DNA of 64,000 nucleotides from Blepharisma stoltei (GCA_914767885.1 CAJZBQ010000011.1:682001-746000); one strand, 5' to 3'. Shown: positions 10,799 through 23,148, numbered from the stretch's first letter. A program made the numbers and translations. Notes: generated by a model not told the origin, from the letters alone.

Positions 10799-12284
10799 AT
10801 GAAGCAAAAGATAGAAGGAAAGTGAGCTCACTTAACTCTTTTCAGTTTTGCTGTCCCTGAAGATAATAAAAACCCAAAAATTTCTACAGCAAGTCCAAAG
10901 CCTGCATGCAAACTTGCATCTCAAGCAAAACACACTTCTATGATTACCCCAGGGCTCAAGTATCAAACTTTAACTACAGAGCTTAGCATTATGCCTTATA
11001 TAAGAGTTAAAGATCTAATGAAAACAGAAAAAGAAGAAAACGAACAAGAAATTAATACAGAAAAGCCTATTAGTGCAATTGCAAAGAAAAGTAACGACGA
11101 ATTCAAAATTAAGGCTGATTATATGCTGAATAAAGCCAAAACCGCTACAAGGCCACAAAGCGCAAGGGTTGAGCAGGGAAAACTTAAAAAAATTGCCCCA
11201 AACCACCCTCAGCCTGTTGTCAGAAAATCATATCAAGCAGAAGAGCTCTCTGAAGATGGCAATGAGATGACGCTGAAAGAAGTCTTATTTGATGGGAAAA
11301 TCCAAAAACCGGCAAAAAACATGGAAATAAATCCTTTAGCAATGCTAAGTGAGTATTCAGCAAAAAACAAAAATAGTTCTAGCCGCCCATTTAGTGCTGT
11401 AATCAAAAAAGGCAATAACGCTGACCTTTATAATGCAAAATCAGCAAAAACATTATGGGAAGTAAGAACTCAAGACAAGTACAAGCCTAAAGCAAAGTCA
11501 ATTGTTGCTGATTTAATGAGCCAAGCTGAACAAGCAAGAGAAAAAAATAATAAAATTGTAGAGAGAAATATAAATCGATTTAAGGAGTCCGAAAGCAAAC
11601 TAAATGGTGAATTTAACAGATTAATGAAAAAGGTTCAAGACACAAGGCTGCTTAATGAGCTTTCTATGCAGATGTTGAAAGACAGTATGAAGGAGACGGA
11701 AGCTGATATCGATATCTCAAAAGTCAGCAATGATATTAAAAAATCAGATGATGTCTTCACTAAACCCTCCATCAAAAACTGCAATATAACACGAAAAATC
11801 ACAAGTTTTTGTAAGTTTAATTTCCTTTGTCAAGGAATAAGATTGCTGTAGCTAATCCCATTTATTTTCTTGAAATTTCAAAAGTCTTATCTTAAATATA
11901 TATAGAAATTACCCGAGGATGGCGCAAAATAGCGCCATCCTCGGGCAATTTCTATATCTAAACCTATAGCTTAATAAATTTATTAAAAACCGACCCTTAT
12001 AGCAAGCAAATAAATTTTATTTTTCTTAGAAGAGGAGTAAAATCAATGATCACTTTGCGCTAAATAAGAATGGCAAAAAAATCGAACAAATTCCCACTTT
12101 TAGCTTAGAAGAAGTATACGAAACACAAACATGAAACACAAATCAGAAATGAAACGTGAGTAGCAAAGAAATGACAAAAGAATTATCGAAAGATAAAGGC
12201 ACTATATCAATGCCTTATGCCAGTAGCCCACCAAAAAACATTTCATCTGACGACTGGGAAAAGTTTTCAGAGGAAGACTGGTAA
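10799..12284 (+). CDS. Unassigned protein with insert near its 3' end
   Basis: The frame from the ATG at 10799 runs to about 11810 with TGA as Trp (KWAHL). It contains Ser/Arg-rich motifs TRPQSAR and SRPFSA and a likely coiled coil around 11500-11700. A second open stretch from about 12034 (DHFALNKNGKKIEQIP) ends at TAA 12282-12284 with DDWEKFSEEDW and is likely the same gene in another frame. The segment between must be removed; it contains the palindrome at 11901-11956, but I could not fix the exact joints. Function unknown. Confidence 0.55.
11901..11956. repeat. Palindrome flanked by TATA, IES-like
   Basis: A 56-bp near-perfect palindrome starts TATAGAAATTACCCGAGG and has the core GGATGGCGC/GCGCCATCC. 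TA ends fit a TA-bounded IES. The GATGGCGC core recurs in the palindromes at 35967 and 47192. Confidence 0.75.
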
Positions 12285-12368
12285 ACAATATTATTTATTT
12301 TCCAATTCACAACCAATTTAATTTCTTTAAAAATTCTAACTCGTAAAACCGCTAGCTATATATTTAAA

Positions 12369-13757
12369 ATGTCAGATGTTCAAGAAATCAGGTCTCTTCT
12401 GCATTCTGCACGTGGGGAAAAAGGCAAGAGTGTCATGGATCTCTTAGTCCAGATCTTTGCCCAAACGATTTACGATAACCCCAGAGATCCTCTCGCCAAC
12501 TTCGAACTGGTTTCCCAAGAAGTTAAAGAAAATTCCTTCCGTTACTTTATAGACTCCAAAAAAGAGAAGCACGGAGGCAATCTAGAAGAACTCATAAAAT
12601 ACTCTGCAGAGGCGCAAACTCTCATAGGTAGACCTAAAGAAGAAAATGAAGAAGGCGTCCTTGTAGATGTCGCTCCAGAGCCTCTTGCCCACATCCCAGA
12701 CCTTTTAGAAGAACGAGAACTGCTCAGGTGGGCTGGAATTGATTTAGGCGAAGAGGAAGCTTTGCGACTTCAAAACTCGCTTAAAAAGCTCATGAAAGAT
12801 AAAGGTGCCAAAGATATCAGACTGTGGGGCAAAATTTCAGGCACTGAAAAGGATTATTATATCGTTGAAGGGAATGGCGAAGGTGCTGAAGAAGAAATTG
12901 AGCGTCCTAATGACTTTGAAAAAAGAGGAGAAGGGATTAATACTTTTACATACTGGGTAGCTGATGGCGCTTTTGGGGCCTGAACTGAATTGCCAGACAT
13001 AAACCCAGCTCATATAAAAGCTGCCAGAGAAATCAGAAAACTGTTCACTGGAAGACTTGATGCCCCTGTCATATCTAACCCTCATTTCCCAGGGCTCGAA
13101 AAAGAACTTTTACGTGCCCAAATCGCTAGGATCACCCATTCAACTGTCCTAATTCAAAAAGGACTTTTTAAAACTGTAGAAGATTCACCAGCAGAAATTG
13201 AAGCTGAAGAAGAGTCAGTCACTTTGAGCACTGAGCAGCTAAAATCCCTTGGAAACTGGGTACACCAACACCCTAACATTCTAAAATGTGGCAGAGTTTC
13301 TCATATGGAGCCTGAGCCAGTTGACGAAGAAATTGACGTTGAAATCTTGAAGGCCCAAATTTTGGAAGCAGACCCACTTGAAGAAAGGCTGAAGCCGCTA
13401 GAAAAAGATGCGCCTCTGGCTGGGTTTGAGGCAGCTTGGATAAGCAGATATCTTGGAGATCAGCAGGAATATGAAATGACATTTCCAGTTAAAGGCAAAG
13501 TCACTTATGCTGTCAACTTAATCAAGTCTTTGTGGTGGCCTGGAGCTGTCATACTTCAGCAGAACGGGAAAATGATCCATTTCTATATGGGAGATGGTCT
13601 GAAATCAGCCACAAGAAGATATTACCCAGTCACCCCGCCTTTTATTGTGGAAGACCCGGTAGACAGACAGGAAGAAAAAGATCCTTATCCAGAAAAGCAG
13701 CCTGAAGAGCCGAAAGCAGAAGGAGAAGACGTGAACCCAGGAGACGAAGAAGATTAA
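12369..13757 (+). CDS. RSPH4A: Radial spoke head protein RSPH4/RSPH6
   Basis: A 462-aa protein read through TGA (Trp) at 12981-12983, giving GAWTELPDINPAHI, the hallmark RSPH4/6 segment; under the standard code the gene would break there. Other family features are YWVADG, a KIRKLFTGRLD-type segment, NWVHQHPNILKCGRVSH and an acidic C-terminal tail. It is a structural component of the axonemal radial spoke head. The 3' end lies 14 bp from the 3' end of the convergent WD40 gene. Confidence 0.93.
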
Positions 13758-13771
13758 ATAAAATTATTCAG

Positions 13772-14962
13772 TTAAATGTGGTAAGATTTTAGTGTTCGGT
13801 CTAAAGACCCTGTTAGGATTTCTGAGCCTGTGAATAGCAAGCTTCTGATTTGGTCTTTGTGAAGAGCTGTTGAGGTTTGCAGTTGGGAGTTTCCATAATC
13901 GTAAAGAAGCAAATCGCCTTGTTGGGTCCCAATTGCAAAGCTGCTTCCTATGACTTCAATGCTTGAGAGAAGATGATCAACATTCTATATAGGCTTTACC
14001 CACTGATTAATGCAATTTTCACTCCTAAGATCAATCTGCAGTATAAGTCCATCTTCCTGGGCAATAAACAAACTACTATCCACCAGTCTCATATCTACTG
14101 CATTTCCACTTAAATTTAAAATGGCTTTTGATTCCTTACTTCTTATATCCCATATCCTCACGTCATTTCCTATACTCAGTATAGAATGATTGTCATACAA
14201 TTTTAAGTGGCTTGTGTCTGCATTTTGCATGCTGAACTGAAAATTCATGCTCTGGTCCCATACAATGATTCTGCTTATTTCTTACTCGTAGCTGTCTGCT
14301 GATACTATATTTTGTCCTTTTTTATCAATGCTCGCTACTGAGTCATTGTGCAATGAAGCCTTAGCTGCTATGCTCAAATCCTGGTTAAAGCAATAAACAT
14401 CTCCATTATCTGCTCCCACATAGAGTTTCCCTCCATGCCAAGCTCCACATCTCATTCCACTCTCAAATCGATTTGCTGCAACTTGGTGGTACTGATTTTC
14501 CCCATAATTTATTATGCTCACCCACCCATCCCACACATTTCCTGTCAGCTTGCTCCCAATGACAGCTAAATTTTCCCTTTGCTTAGCTAAACATTCAATT
14601 TCCCAATCAAACTTATAAATAAGCTTTAAGATTTAAGATTTAAGATTACGATAACTCTCCGTTGACCCCCACTTAGCTTAGGACCAACGAAACAAGCCCA
14701 TCCTTCCTGAATTCCATCACTGGCTAACAGCTCTGAACAACGGTAGGTGGAATTGGCCTAACCGTCAAACCGTTACAGTAGCCTATGGCCTAGACGAGTC
14801 TCTCTTCCTTTCTTGAACTTGATTCAAGGACACAAGGAACTGCCGAAGCGGTTCCAGCGCCATATCCTTCAGAAAGTCTGAACTTCCCTCACTAGGATGA
14901 CCTTTAGGGGACAATGACCCTAAATCATACGCTCCATTTTTAATTGTGTAAATAAGCTTCAT
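13772..14962 (-). CDS. WD40-repeat protein
   Basis: Two exact 15-nt GT-AG introns (14271-14285 and 13985-13999) and a retroposon (14616-14948) are removed to give 275 aa starting MKLIYKFDWE. Repeats show VWDGWVS, IIVWDQS, DVRIWDIRS and LTGSLDRTLKSY, enough for a single beta-propeller. Size and layout resemble methylosome WDR77-type proteins, but I see nothing decisive. The retroposon falls after the fourth to fifth codon; exact excision between its 11-bp repeats restores the reading frame. Confidence 0.8.
14627..14948 (-). mobile_element. Retroposon in the WD40 gene start
   Basis: It is flanked by TAAATAAGCTT (14616-14626 and 14949-14959). The short-repeat tail (TTTAAGA repeats) is at the left end, so the element points to the minus strand. 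TA starts the duplication, so TA-guided excision could remove it exactly. Confidence 0.8.
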
Positions 14963-15000
14963 TATTTAATCTAGCCATAAATAGACCTCAATATATTAAA

Positions 15001-15385
15001 TTAGAAGTCAGTGAAATGCAATTCTACTTCAACGCCTGGGTCGATGTTGAAATCTGTGACCTTCTTGATAAAATCAGTTGGGCAAATTAGCGTGACAACT
15101 CTCTTGTGGATTCTCATTTCTAAACGGTCAAAGGTGGAGGTTCCGTTGCCGCAAGGACTCTTCCTTACAGTGATGCGGAGGATCTTCGTTGGAAGCCTCA
15201 CTGGTCCGTAAGTCTTGAGGTTTTCTTTTTTGGCTGAGGAAATGAGCTTAGAAGTCACTGAATTGGAAAATACTGTTTTCTAAAACTTGCAGCTTTGTGG
15301 AGGTAAGGGTGAAACGGATTTTTTGGGGCTTTGATTCAGATTCAACTCCTTTGCCTTTTCCTTTCTCAAACGCTGGATCTTCCAT
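15001..15385 (-). CDS. RPS20: 40S ribosomal protein uS10 (RPS20)
   Basis: 122 aa after removing a 16-nt intron at 15258-15273 (GTATTTTCCAATTCAG). Conserved uS10 segments include KIRFTLTS, KTYGPVRLPTK, LRITVRKSPCGNG and FDRLEMRIHKR. Length matches the family. It is part of the small ribosomal subunit head. The frame starts at MEDPAFEK. Confidence 0.93.
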
Positions 15386-15632
15386 CTTAGCCACTCTTTA
15401 TTACTATGGCTTAAACGCAAATAAGTTCTTATGGGATTTCTGAGTTTTTGGCAAAGCTCAAAAAGGTTATTATCAATCCAACAGAGATTTTATTTTATAA
15501 GAATCTGAATATATAATGGCAAATATTTTAGATTTTCCTTTAAAATATGCCGATCCTTATTAGAGTTAGTTTTTGTCTATTCAATATTTTTCTATAAAGA
15601 CGCTAATTACATTAACTGATATTTTCTATGGT

Positions 15633-16715
15633 TTAATTGAGATTTTCTCCAGTCAGGGTCAAGTGAGACACTGCACTATCTATATCTTCTTCAGGCGCCT
15701 CTCTATTCGGGCCAACCTCTTTCCAAGGCATCCTATCTAACTCTTCTAGTCCGCTGACAATCTTGTTCCCCAACTCAGTTGGATTTTCCAAATACAAATG
15801 ATGCCCTGAATTTGAAACGATTTCACATATCACTGGCGCAGCATTGACAATCGCATTCTGGCGTGCTCCTTCAGGATCCATCCAATCCTTATCTCCATAC
15901 AAGTATATTGCAGGAGTTGCAAGAATTCTGTCACACAGTGGTGCATGAGCCCATGCTCCAGCTTTTAAAATTTTGCTTAACCCAAACTCTCCACTTCCCG
16001 GGAACAAGTTGACTTGCTCCAGGACCACTTTTAGGTTGTTGAGCTCTTCCTCCGGGAGTCCTTTGATTCTCCTCCTCAAGTACATTTTTACAAGTTTTCC
16101 GGAAAGCGGGCCTGACTTTCTAAGTAGAGAAGCAGGCGTCGTTCCCTTTTTGAACATGCAATTAGCGACTTTGAACAGAACTCTGAAGGTCCATTTCTTT
16201 TTCTTCAAGGCTTTCTCAAAATCATAGTCATCAGGAGGTTTCACAACGCCAACAGCTGAGATGAAGACTACTTTTTCTACTCTTTCTGGGAATTTTTCAG
16301 TGTAGCACCCAGCTATGTATCCTCCGAATGAATGTCCTGCTAATATCATTTTTTCTAGGCCCAAAGCATTTCTGCAAGCTTCAATTGGTGACACAAAAAA
16401 GTCTTCGGTTTCTTCTCGAGATTCTAAAGTGAAAAGAGGCCGGCTTGACCTGCCCATTCCCAGAAGATCGAGACAATAAACTCTGTAGTGGAGAGATAGA
16501 CTTTGGAGAAGCTTGTAGAAAATTATGCTTGTACCTAAAAATCCATGAAGCAATATTAGAGGAGGCTTAGAGACATCGCCGCAGCTCAAGCCAAAAATTG
16601 AACGACTTTCATCGATATCGATCCTGAAAGATTCTATGTTAAGTCCTGATATGCTGATAAGCGATTTTTCTGCCTCGTCTAAAGCTTCATGGGAAATTCT
16701 ACACCATTTGACCAT
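15633..16715 (-). CDS. Alpha/beta hydrolase, ABHD4/ABHD5-like
   Basis: 360 aa with the alpha/beta hydrolase landmarks: HGFLG oxyanion segment, nucleophile elbow GHSFGG, a strand YLYGDKDWMDPEGA and the terminal His region SGHHLYLENP. Order and spacing fit the ABHD4/5 (CGI-58) family, which acts on lysophospholipids or regulates lipases. A full nucleophile Ser is present, as in ABHD4. No insert or intron is needed. Confidence 0.85.
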   Translation of the reverse strand: MVKWCRISHEALDEAEKSLISISGLNIESFRIDIDESRSIFGLSCGDVSKPPLILLHGFLGTSIIFYKLLQSLSLHYRVYCLDLLGMGRSSRPLFTLESREETEDFFVSPIEACRNALGLEKMILAGHSFGGYIAGCYTEKFPERVEKVVFISAVGVVKPPDDYDFEKALKKKKWTFRVLFKVANCMFKKGTTPASLLRKSGPLSGKLVKMYLRRRIKGLPEEELNNLKVVLEQVNLFPGSGEFGLSKILKAGAWAHAPLCDRILATPAIYLYGDKDWMDPEGARQNAIVNAAPVICEIVSNSGHHLYLENPTELGNKIVSGLEELDRMPWKEVGPNREAPEEDIDSAVSHLTLTGENLN

Positions 16716-16794
16716 TTTTTTGTAAAAGACGATATCAGAACATTTTTCATCTTAGGCGAAAGGGTTTCTTTTAAATTATAGCGTAAATATTTAT

Positions 16795-17620
16795 TTAAAT
16801 GATGTATAATATTAATCGCCAATAAAATACTATGCAAAATCGCTGCATATAAACTGCTAAAACAATGTCACAAACTGTTCAAAAAAATCCATTCTCAAGC
16901 TTTATGGTGCCTTTGAAATTCAATGAAAAGGTATCTGAGAAGCTAGATTAAGATTAAGATTAAAATTAGGCTGGGTATTTTAAGTCCCTGCTTCGTCCGA
17001 GGAAGCATTCTACGGTTTCCCGTATGGTGGCAGAGCGTTCACCAAGCCCGGGCCGAAAACCCCCGGTTTCTCGGTAGAGCTGAAGGTCAAGGGACGTGCC
17101 ATACCGTCTTTGCTGACCGCCTCCATTTCCAACTTGGATCATCGCCTAAGTTTACGCCAACACTGCCGCGTCGTCCGCCAAATCTGCCCATTGAAGGGCA
17201 CCTTTTAACTGGAGAGACTCCCGTTTAGATGTCTAACTCGCCTTCCCCTCTTTTCCGGTCATCCCGAGAAAGAACTCAACAGCTTTCGCCATTCGGGGCG
17301 AGCCACAAGAGCAGCTTAGGCAGGTAAGTCGCCCTGCCTCATTTCGGGCACTCACTGGGCTGAGCGCTGCTGGAAAAAAGAAGTCACGAGTAACTGCCCA
17401 TGGGTTCGGTCACAAAAGCAGCGGTCTTTGTGCTTAGACCTCTCGCTTCGAGGTCCCAAACATTGCTGGGCCAACTCCTGGCTCCAAAAACCATGCCGGA
17501 TATACATGGGTAACCACCACTGAGAGGGTGGGTCGGTCGCCATACGCCATTTTATGTATATTGAGAAGCTAGATAAAAGCGAAAATAGCCAATCACATTT
17601 CTTACCGTTAAAGCGAGCAT
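16795..17620 (-). pseudogene. Broken paralogue of the neighbouring receptor gene
   Basis: About 110 bp (16866-16948 plus 17575 onward) align with 18966-19070 of the receptor gene and translate similarly: FSLLSSF, IKLENGFFW and TVCDIVLA with TGA as Trp. The frame ends at TAA 16795-16797 soon after. Only a short piece of the receptor is present, and a 613-bp retroposon sits in it. Likely a duplicated remnant. Confidence 0.65.
16949..17561 (-). mobile_element. Family B retroposon
   Basis: It is flanked by TGAGAAGCTAGAT (16936-16948 and 17562-17574). A short-repeat tail (TTAAGA type) is at the left, and a CGCCATTTTATGTA start is at the right when read on the minus strand. It shares blocks with 55050-55260 (CATTTCGGGCA, AACTGCC, CCATGxCxxxATATxCAT). 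Confidence 0.8.
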
Positions 17621-18127
17621 CAAAAAGACTTTGAAAAATTCAAATTTTAAATCTTTACATGAAAAAAGTACATAGATATTTTTATTAATGGCATGTGAAA
17701 AAAGTGTAAAGAATAAAAATATTCTATAATTGATAAAGAAAAAGTTAATAAATAAAGTTACAGCTGCGCTTGGTTTAAATGCAAACAATCTCTTAAAAAT
17801 GAATGCTAATGTTAGTGAATTTAGTAGAGTAGTAATTTTTTTGCTAGTATATATATACTAGAATATTTTTATCTGATCTACTCCTTAGGTTTTATTTGGT
17901 GCTGTGGAGTGTATTGCAGGATTTGCTGAAAAAAATCACTGTGAGGGAAAAATTTTTTTTTCACTCACGAGCGGGCTAAAAAAATATGTGGGTAAAAGAT
18001 TCTGTCTCACTGAGGTTAGAGCTTAGGCAATAAGGATATGTTTTTCTATTATTAATAGCAAATATTAAACTATAAAATAGCTATCTCGAATAAATTTCTT
18101 AAATTAAAATTTTATATACATAAATTT
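17621..18127. other. AT-rich intergenic DNA with MITE-like remnant
   Basis: No convincing gene. Around 17938-17976 there is a weak foldback (GTGAGGGAAAAA ... TCACTCACGAGCGGG) resembling a decayed MITE end. Confidence 0.4.
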
Positions 18128-21100
18128 TTAATAGATTTCAATGCCTGGCGAAATCCTTGATGAGGATTGCAAATTCAAACTTTTCCCGCTGATTTTTGAT
18201 GTTGATTTTCGAAACGAAAATGCGAATTGAAATAAAGCGCTTGTATCATGCCCTTTAGCCTTAAAAAGAAGGCTTGGGTACTTTTTCCTCATGATTAAGA
18301 AACCATAAGCTCCAATGGCTAGCCATCCAGCAAGAAGAGTCATAATTCATCCGTAGGAGGAACCATTAATTTCTGCATTTATAGTGGCTAGTATTGAAAG
18401 TCAAATAACTGCTATTAGACTTATAAACTCTCACCAACTGTATCTTTGATAATTGTAAGGTTTATATTTATGCACAAATATCACATAGCATATAAGCACT
18501 GCCACAAATAAAACTGCATGAACTGTTGATTGAGCCCTTTTAATCGTTTTATTCATCACTACTAAGGATACTTGAACGACAGTTTTGACCATCAAAAACA
18601 AGGGCAAAGTCTTGACATGTAGCTGAATCTGAAATTCTTGCCATAAAGGCCTACAAAACACAGCCAGGGGTTCATAAGTGAGCAGTGCAAGAATAGCCAA
18701 AATCACATATATTATATGGGTTCTTTGCCAGCAAAACTGATAGCAGTCAGTTGCCAAAAAACTTTCTGTGAAGTTATTTCCAATCGCTTCATCACACACA
18801 AAAATATCCAGCAGCACTGATACAAAAGGAATAAAACATAAATTTCCTAAAATTGGCATTAAAAAGTCTCCGAGCTCATCTAGATACTGAAATATTACAA
18901 AATTCGACCTTTCATTCAGTCTCAGCAAAATTGTTGCACATAGACTATTTCACAGCAAGCAGCATGCCAAAACTAGGTCACAAACTGCCCAGAAAATACC
19001 GTTTTCAAGCTTTATGACACTTGCTAAATTCAAAGATATAGCATCTGCGAAGCTAGATAAAAGCGAAAATATTTTTTTGAAGTCAGGACCCATAGCAATT
19101 ATTTGTAAAAATTCGACCCCTATAGAAATGCCGACTACAAAATCTTGAACAGAAATTTCTTGTTTTTGATTCAAGGTCTCGATTTTCACATCTCACCATT
19201 TTTTCCAAATATAGTAAGTAATGATTGCAGTTATTAGTGCAATAGCAAAGCCAATGCAAAATATAACAATCCTTCCCTTTGAAAAAGTGATTATTTTAGA
19301 ATCGGGAAATGGGCAATCACTAGCAGAATTTCTAAATTCGGAAGGCTGAACTATAGAATTGTCACCATATATAAATGGCTGATCTATAGTCAATAGCTTT
19401 GAACCAAGTGGATTAAACAATCCTATGTGATATACAGATAGTGTGCCATTGCTTATTTGATTAGCATCAATGGTAACTGTATTAAACTCATTATCATTGC
19501 TACCATGAGCTATTGACGTAGTCCCCAAGCACCCAACCATTTTTATGCTTCTTATTGTTGAGTTTAACTTGTACGGGTCTGTATAATCGAGACCCCTATT
19601 AATCATACTGCTAATTGCATTTGAAAGGAGATAGGTCGAGTCAAAGAAATTGCACTGATAATCACTCGGCGTCACCTTATATTTAGCTTTAAGGTTATTA
19701 TAAATCTTTTTCCCAAATGTTCCAACCCATATTGAGCCTTGAAAAGTCATCATTGGTACTCCGACCTCATATCGCTTATATAAATATTCATCTTTAAATC
19801 CAATTTCGACCATAATTCCGCCTGCTGTAGTCAAAAAAACTAGATCACCTTTTCGAGCTCCTAAATCGTAAAAACGCTCTAAAATGTAACCAAATGTTGT
19901 GCCTGAGTACAAAAATATGAGAATGAGTCGTGCATTTGAGTCATATACTCCTTTAAGAGAGTTTATATAATTAGTTGATTCTTCTCTTGTTAACTCTGGT
20001 GGAATCACTCTTGATCATTCAGGATTCACAATATTAAGAGCATTTTTCTCTGCGTATTTTTTAAATCACAAATAGCATGAAATTCCATAAGTTTCGTTGC
20101 CATAAAGAACTGCAACTGAGCTTCAACCCAAGCTTTTGATTAAAGGAGCCATATCTGAAGCCAATATAGAGTCAGAGAGTTGGACTCTTGTATACCAAGG
20201 ATATAGCTCAGTCGAGTTCAATCCTGGAGCTGAATTGCAAGATCCGACTATAGGAAGAGTCAAGTTTAATAGTTTAAAAGTTTGTATTGTTCCTATTGCC
20301 ACGGATGACGGAAAAGATGCAATATGGCCTAAACCAAACTTATCTATGCCCTTTGAGAAGCATGATAGTCCATAAGCAGAATCATAAGAAGTTGCTCCAC
20401 AGTCAAAAAAGAATAAACTTAATTGGAAATTTTCAAGAATATCGAGCAAGCCTTCGTTTACCATTGAAATCACTAATGAAGCACCTCGAGCATAAATGGG
20501 CACATTTAAATCAGATGCACTGCCATAGTTTGTTGAGCCAGCATTTATGCTTATAGGTAAAGTCTTTTTCGCTGAAACTGGGACAGCTGATGAATTTCCT
20601 AGAAAAATGATTGGCTTTGTGATATAGATGTTTGAGGAACTAAAACTTCCAACAATAATTCTTTCCCCATATTGAACATTTATTAAAGAAAACTGAGCTT
20701 TGCAGTAATGTGAGGTGCATGAAGTATCGAGGACTTTCTTCATATCAAAGGAGTTTGCTATTGAGGGGCCATCAAGCATTGAAATGACAAAGTCTATTGC
20801 GTTGATGATAAAATCTTCATCGGATTTTGAATATTCTTGCCCTTGTTCAACAATGGCTAAGGCTCCATTTATAATTATGTTATAGTAACTTTCCTTTCCT
20901 AACAATATTCCATTTCCTGATATTATCAGCTTACTTGAAATAAGGGCTTCCTGCAAGACTACAGAGTCATTAGAATCTGTAAATAAATAAAACAAACTTT
21001 TTCCAGATGGGGCTACAATATAAGATATAATCTTATTTATACTTGAGTTCTCTTCAATTATGGCACTAGTAAAATTGCTTGAAAGATTGAGAATGAACTC

Positions 21101-21559
21101 TTGAAGAAATGAATTCTTTTTTGAATTAAAAACAAAACCTTCGCTTCAGTTGAAAAAATTAAGAATATTATATAGCGAGCTTTCGTAACTATTTCTTGAA
21201 GAGATGGCTGAGTATGTTCAAGATTTATAATATTTTAAATTGTCTTCAATTACGATATGAGGAACTTTGAGCTCTTCACATTCCCTTGAGAGCATATAAT
21301 GGTCAGCTATATTATCAGCTAAGTCAATCAAAATTTTCGGGTCTTCTAGACTAGAAAGAAAATATATTGTTTCTTGTCTATTATATGTGAATCGAGGTGT
21401 AACTAATTCAGGGATTAAAATATTATTCTCTCAAGCCTCCTTAAATGATAATGTCTGAGTAAAAATTATTACATCGAGAGAATAAGATGAGATTAGCAGC
21501 ATAAAGAGCAAAAACACTGAATTTGAGCTTAGACGAAGTAAAACTTTGATTTCTCTCAT
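18128..21559 (-). CDS. Large receptor: signal peptide, ligand-binding ectodomain, multi-TM domain
   Basis: One uninterrupted frame of 1143 aa with TGA as Trp. The N-terminus is a signal peptide (VFLLFMLLISSYSLD). Two periplasmic-binding/ANF-receptor-like lobes follow (for example VAVLYGNETYGISCYLW and LIFLYSGTTFGYILERFYDLGARKGD). From about 780 aa come several hydrophobic helices: IVIFCIGFAIALITAIITYYIW, later IIYVILAILALLTY and HAVLFVAVLICYVIFV. The short tail is Ser-rich. The layout suggests a surface receptor for small ligands of a ciliate-specific type, comparable to class C GPCR ectodomains. The exact membrane topology is uncertain. Confidence 0.75.
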
Positions 21560-21695
21560 TAATTATTAGTCTAAATTTCTAAAATACTTTTTTATTATTT
21601 AAATAATACAAATCATTAATTTAATGCAAATGAATAGCACATTTTAATAAATCTAAATATCAGGCTTAACAATTTTAATTTATCAAAATATCTAA

Positions 21696-22085
21696 CTCCC
21701 CCCCCCCCCTCCGTGAGCGAACAAAACCATTAGAAAAATCGCCATTTTTTGACCAAAAACCCACCCTCCGTGAGTGAACAAAAAATTTTTTTAATAGAAA
21801 AAATTTTAATGGGAAAAAAATTTTGATATATAAGTGATAATTAGTATAATGAAATCTAGAGCTAATTCTGTTTTAATTTTTAAACAAATTGCATTTTAAA
21901 ACATAAATTTTGCAAATTAAATTAATATTTGCTTCCCAATTTTTGCAAATTAGGATTTTTTTAAATTTCGAAAAAAATATTTTTTATAAAATTTATATAT
22001 AAATTTTTTTTTAAAAAAAAAAAATTAACCCCCCTCCGTGAGCGAACAAAATTTTTTTGTTCGCTCACGGAGGGGGGGGGGGGAG
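21696..22085 (+). mobile_element. Foldback MITE, copy 2
   Basis: Flanked by TAA (21693-21695 and 22086-22088). Long C-run start, TCCGTGAGCGAAC, a second internal copy of the motif, and the inverse hairpin and G-run at the right. Nearly identical in the interior to the copy at 42994-43379. It lies 134 bp upstream of the receptor start. Confidence 0.88.
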
Positions 22086-22489
22086 TAAGCATAATTTAAC
22101 CCGAATTACAAAATTTGTTTAATGAAGTGCCTTTAATATGCTAAGGATAATTATTTATTATAGATTGATAAAATTTTAATTGCTTTTTATAATATTGACC
22201 GTGCAATAGTTAAATTTCTATTAAATTAATAAGAAATTTTAATTAAAATTAATTTTTAGGCAAAAAGACTAATTTCTTGTTGACATAAATTCAAATAAAT
22301 TATTTTTATAACTTTATACTATTTTATTTGATTCATTATGTGAAGTAATTAAGTAACTTCAATAGCTAATAGATCAAGTTAAAAATTTATAATATGCTTT
22401 CTCCTTTTTTCTCTAGTAATGTCATAATAAAAATTATTGCCTTAAACTTATTTTACAAAAGATAATTAAATAAAATAGCTTGAAAAAAC

Positions 22490-22960
22490 GTGCAAAGAGG
22501 AATAGGTATAAGATTCCTCCTTTATTATAAGAGAGCAACACACTTGATTGAAAATATTAAGAATTCCCGATTTCGCTATTTGTTTCCATGCATATCCATC
22601 TTCAACAGATTAAGGCATTAAATTCAATTAAATACAGCCTGTCAATATTAATCAGAAATTTTCTTGTGCTTTCTGCAAATTGAAAAGGAATTATTGAGAA
22701 AGAGTCAATGCCAACTAATAAAGCAAAAATCTTTTGTTAAAAAATCTAGAAATCGAAAATTTTTCATTAGGCATTGAATTGTGGTTTTAGTAATCAGCTT
22801 CAAGCATTGGAGCTAATTTAATTCATCGATTTTAATCCAAAAAGAATCTAAGAGATCAAGCAATAGAAATTTCATTGCAGATACTTCTTATATAGTTAAA
22901 TCCTCTGAAACAATAGACATTTCTATTGAATACATATTGGACTTTGAGTTAATAGTGTAA
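22490..22960 (-). pseudogene. Decayed copy of the adjacent kelch gene
   Basis: Blocks match 23200-23640 in order: ATTCCTCCTTTATTATA, CAACACACTTGAT, GGAATTxTxGAGAAAGAGTCAAT and AATAGACA. Both strands are full of stops, so it is a dead tandem duplicate of the 3' half of the gene. The rest of 22089-23148 is AT-rich with nothing recognised. Confidence 0.7.
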
Positions 22961-23148
22961 ATAAATGCTAAGATCCTGCAGATAGCTTTCAATTTTTTGT
23001 AACATCATAAAGATTACTAAATAAAATGAGAGCGAGTTAGATGATTACTGAAAGAAAATATGTAGAAACATTTGAAGAAGTTACATTTATTTTAAGAATT
23101 AAAAAATCCTCAATATTATTTCAAAAGTATTAATTATTAATTCTTAAT

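Noticed and set aside
14636-14948. Possible rRNA fragments in the GC-rich islands (14.6, 16.9, 44.2, 54.4 kb)
   Set aside because: No conserved rRNA segment is recognisable; target duplications and tails show retroposons.
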